Source: QHWK01 sp035315685 (GTDB lineage: Bacteria > Acidobacteriota > Vicinamibacteria > Vicinamibacterales > CAVVIG01). Taken from it: a DNA stretch of 8,040 nucleotides. The DNA lies in assembly GCA_035315685.1 (NCBI GenBank), contig DATFXR010000248.1, positions 1-8,040 on the forward strand, read 5' to 3'. How positions within the stretch are numbered: the first letter of the stretch is position 1; every line of letters starts with the position of its first letter. The position numbers were made by a program, and so were the translations under genes. The notes beneath the pieces were generated by a model. The model was given only the letters and a program-made list of their open reading frames with translations. It had not been told where the DNA came from and searched no databases. Positions 7,353-8,040 of the stretch are shown here, one piece after another.

Positions 7353-8040
7353 GTGACAGCCTGTTCGGGCGCGCACGCCGTGCGTCGAAGCGTTCGCCGC
7401 GATACATCGCCGGACGTCTCCGCGACATCGCGGCACATCGTCTGCGGCGGCCCTGGTCGAACATCTATCCGCGCCTGCTGACGCCGGGAGCGGTCGTCCG
7501 CGCCGCAGGAGCGGCCTCCGTCGACGAGTTGTGGGAGCGGCAGCAGCGAGCGCCGTTCTTTCTCACGTCATCTGATCGCGACGTGTGGGTCCGCGAATTC
7601 GACGCGCGGTTTCCTGTGCAGCGGGCAGAGATCGTCGCTGCCGCCGACCGTGTGCTTCGGCACGAGTTCGACCTGCTCGGTTCCGGCGGTGTCGCGCTCG
7701 GACGCGCGCTGCCGTGGCATAGCGACTTCAAGAGCGGCCGCGAATGGCCGATCGAGTATTCGCCGCGCCTGCACTACAGCGAGCTCGACCGGCCGAGCGA
7801 CATCAAGGTGCCGTGGGAGCTGAGCCGGTCGCAGCATTTCACCACGCTGGGACAGGCGTACTGGCTCACCGGCGACGAGCGTTATGCGGAGGAATTCGCC
7901 GCCGAGATCGGCGACTGGATCGCTCGCAACCCGTGGGCGTACGGCGTCAACTGGGCCTGCGCGATGGACGTCGCGTTGCGCGCCGTCAGCTGGATCTGGG
8001 GCTTCCATTACATGAGCGGCGCGAAAGCGTCCGCATCACC
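7349..8040 (+). CDS. Heparinase II/III-family protein, N-terminal part (3' truncated)
   Basis: The frame is open from 7328 to the window end and gives 230 visible residues. The only usual start codon between the in-frame stop at 7325-7327 and the conserved region is TTG 7349, which overlaps the preceding TGA in TTGA; GGGA at 7334-7337 could serve as a ribosome binding site. The next in-frame GTG lies about 80 codons further on and would remove much of the N-terminal region. The protein matches the all-alpha N-terminal domain of heparinase II/III polysaccharide lyases: PWHSDFKSGREWP, SDIKVPWELSRSQHF, LGQAYWLTGDERYAEEF and NWACAMDVALRAVSW (201-215). The catalytic C-terminal beta domain is outside the window. 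The N-terminus is Arg-rich with no hydrophobic signal peptide, so a cytoplasmic or otherwise exported biosynthetic role is more likely than that of a secreted scavenging lyase. Members of this family occur in exopolysaccharide operons, where their job is poorly known; uronic-acid-glycan trimming or modification is an inference. Confidence 0.9.
   Translation, partial: MSDSLFGRARRASKRSPRYIAGRLRDIAAHRLRRPWSNIYPRLLTPGAVVRAAGAASVDELWERQQRAPFFLTSSDRDVWVREFDARFPVQRAEIVAAADRVLRHEFDLLGSGGVALGRALPWHSDFKSGREWPIEYSPRLHYSELDRPSDIKVPWELSRSQHFTTLGQAYWLTGDERYAEEFAAEIGDWIARNPWAYGVNWACAMDVALRAVSWIWGFHYMSGAKASAS

Noticed and set aside
4947..7436. An 829-codon open frame on the minus strand.
   Set aside because: It lies opposite the 3' half of the GT-C-like gene and the whole GT2-methyltransferase gene, both with recognisable protein motifs. 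Its translation is Arg-, His- and Asp-rich low-complexity sequence with no family motif, typical of an antisense shadow in GC-rich DNA.

Overview
This is an 8,040-base stretch of GC-rich DNA, densely packed with genes that all read on the + strand. It looks like the interior of one surface-polysaccharide (exopolysaccharide, capsule or O-antigen type) biosynthesis operon. Hand counts of sampled lines give about 65-70% GC in most genes and about 57% in the second gene. High GC, frequent GTG starts, tight gene overlaps and these gene families point to a free-living, probably Gram-negative, soil- or sediment-type bacterium such as an Acidobacteriota (Vicinamibacteria-like), Myxococcota, Gemmatimonadota or GC-rich proteobacterium. 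There is no rRNA or tRNA marker, so the taxon is a guess.

Layout from left to right: (1) 2-913, the C-terminal half of a glutamine-dependent asparagine-synthase-type amidotransferase, cut by the window start; (2) 910-2631, an uncharacterised polytopic membrane protein with a soluble tail, possibly a GT-C-type glycosyltransferase; (3) 2662-3768, a non-hydrolysing UDP-GlcNAc 2-epimerase (WecB/MnaA family); (4) 3765-5996, a second large polytopic membrane protein, with better GT-C-like signatures; (5) 6003-7352, a fusion of a GT2 (DPM1-like) glycosyltransferase domain and a class I SAM-dependent methyltransferase; (6) 7349-8040, the N-terminal part of a heparinase II/III-family protein, cut by the window end and apparently starting at TTG.

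Three of the five junctions are 4-base stop/start overlaps, each with a different start codon (GTGA at 910, ATGA at 3765, TTGA at 7349). The other two gaps are 30 and 6 bases. No promoter or terminator is visible, so the set is very probably one translationally coupled transcript that extends past both ends of the window.

A working model, which is inference: the epimerase supplies UDP-ManNAc; the GT2 domain transfers a sugar on the cytoplasmic side and the fused methyltransferase may decorate or cap the product; the membrane proteins use polyprenyl-linked sugars on the outer face; the amidotransferase amidates a uronic acid or other carboxylate; and the heparinase-like protein trims or modifies the acidic glycan. 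No mobile element, CRISPR array, RNA gene or attachment site was found.
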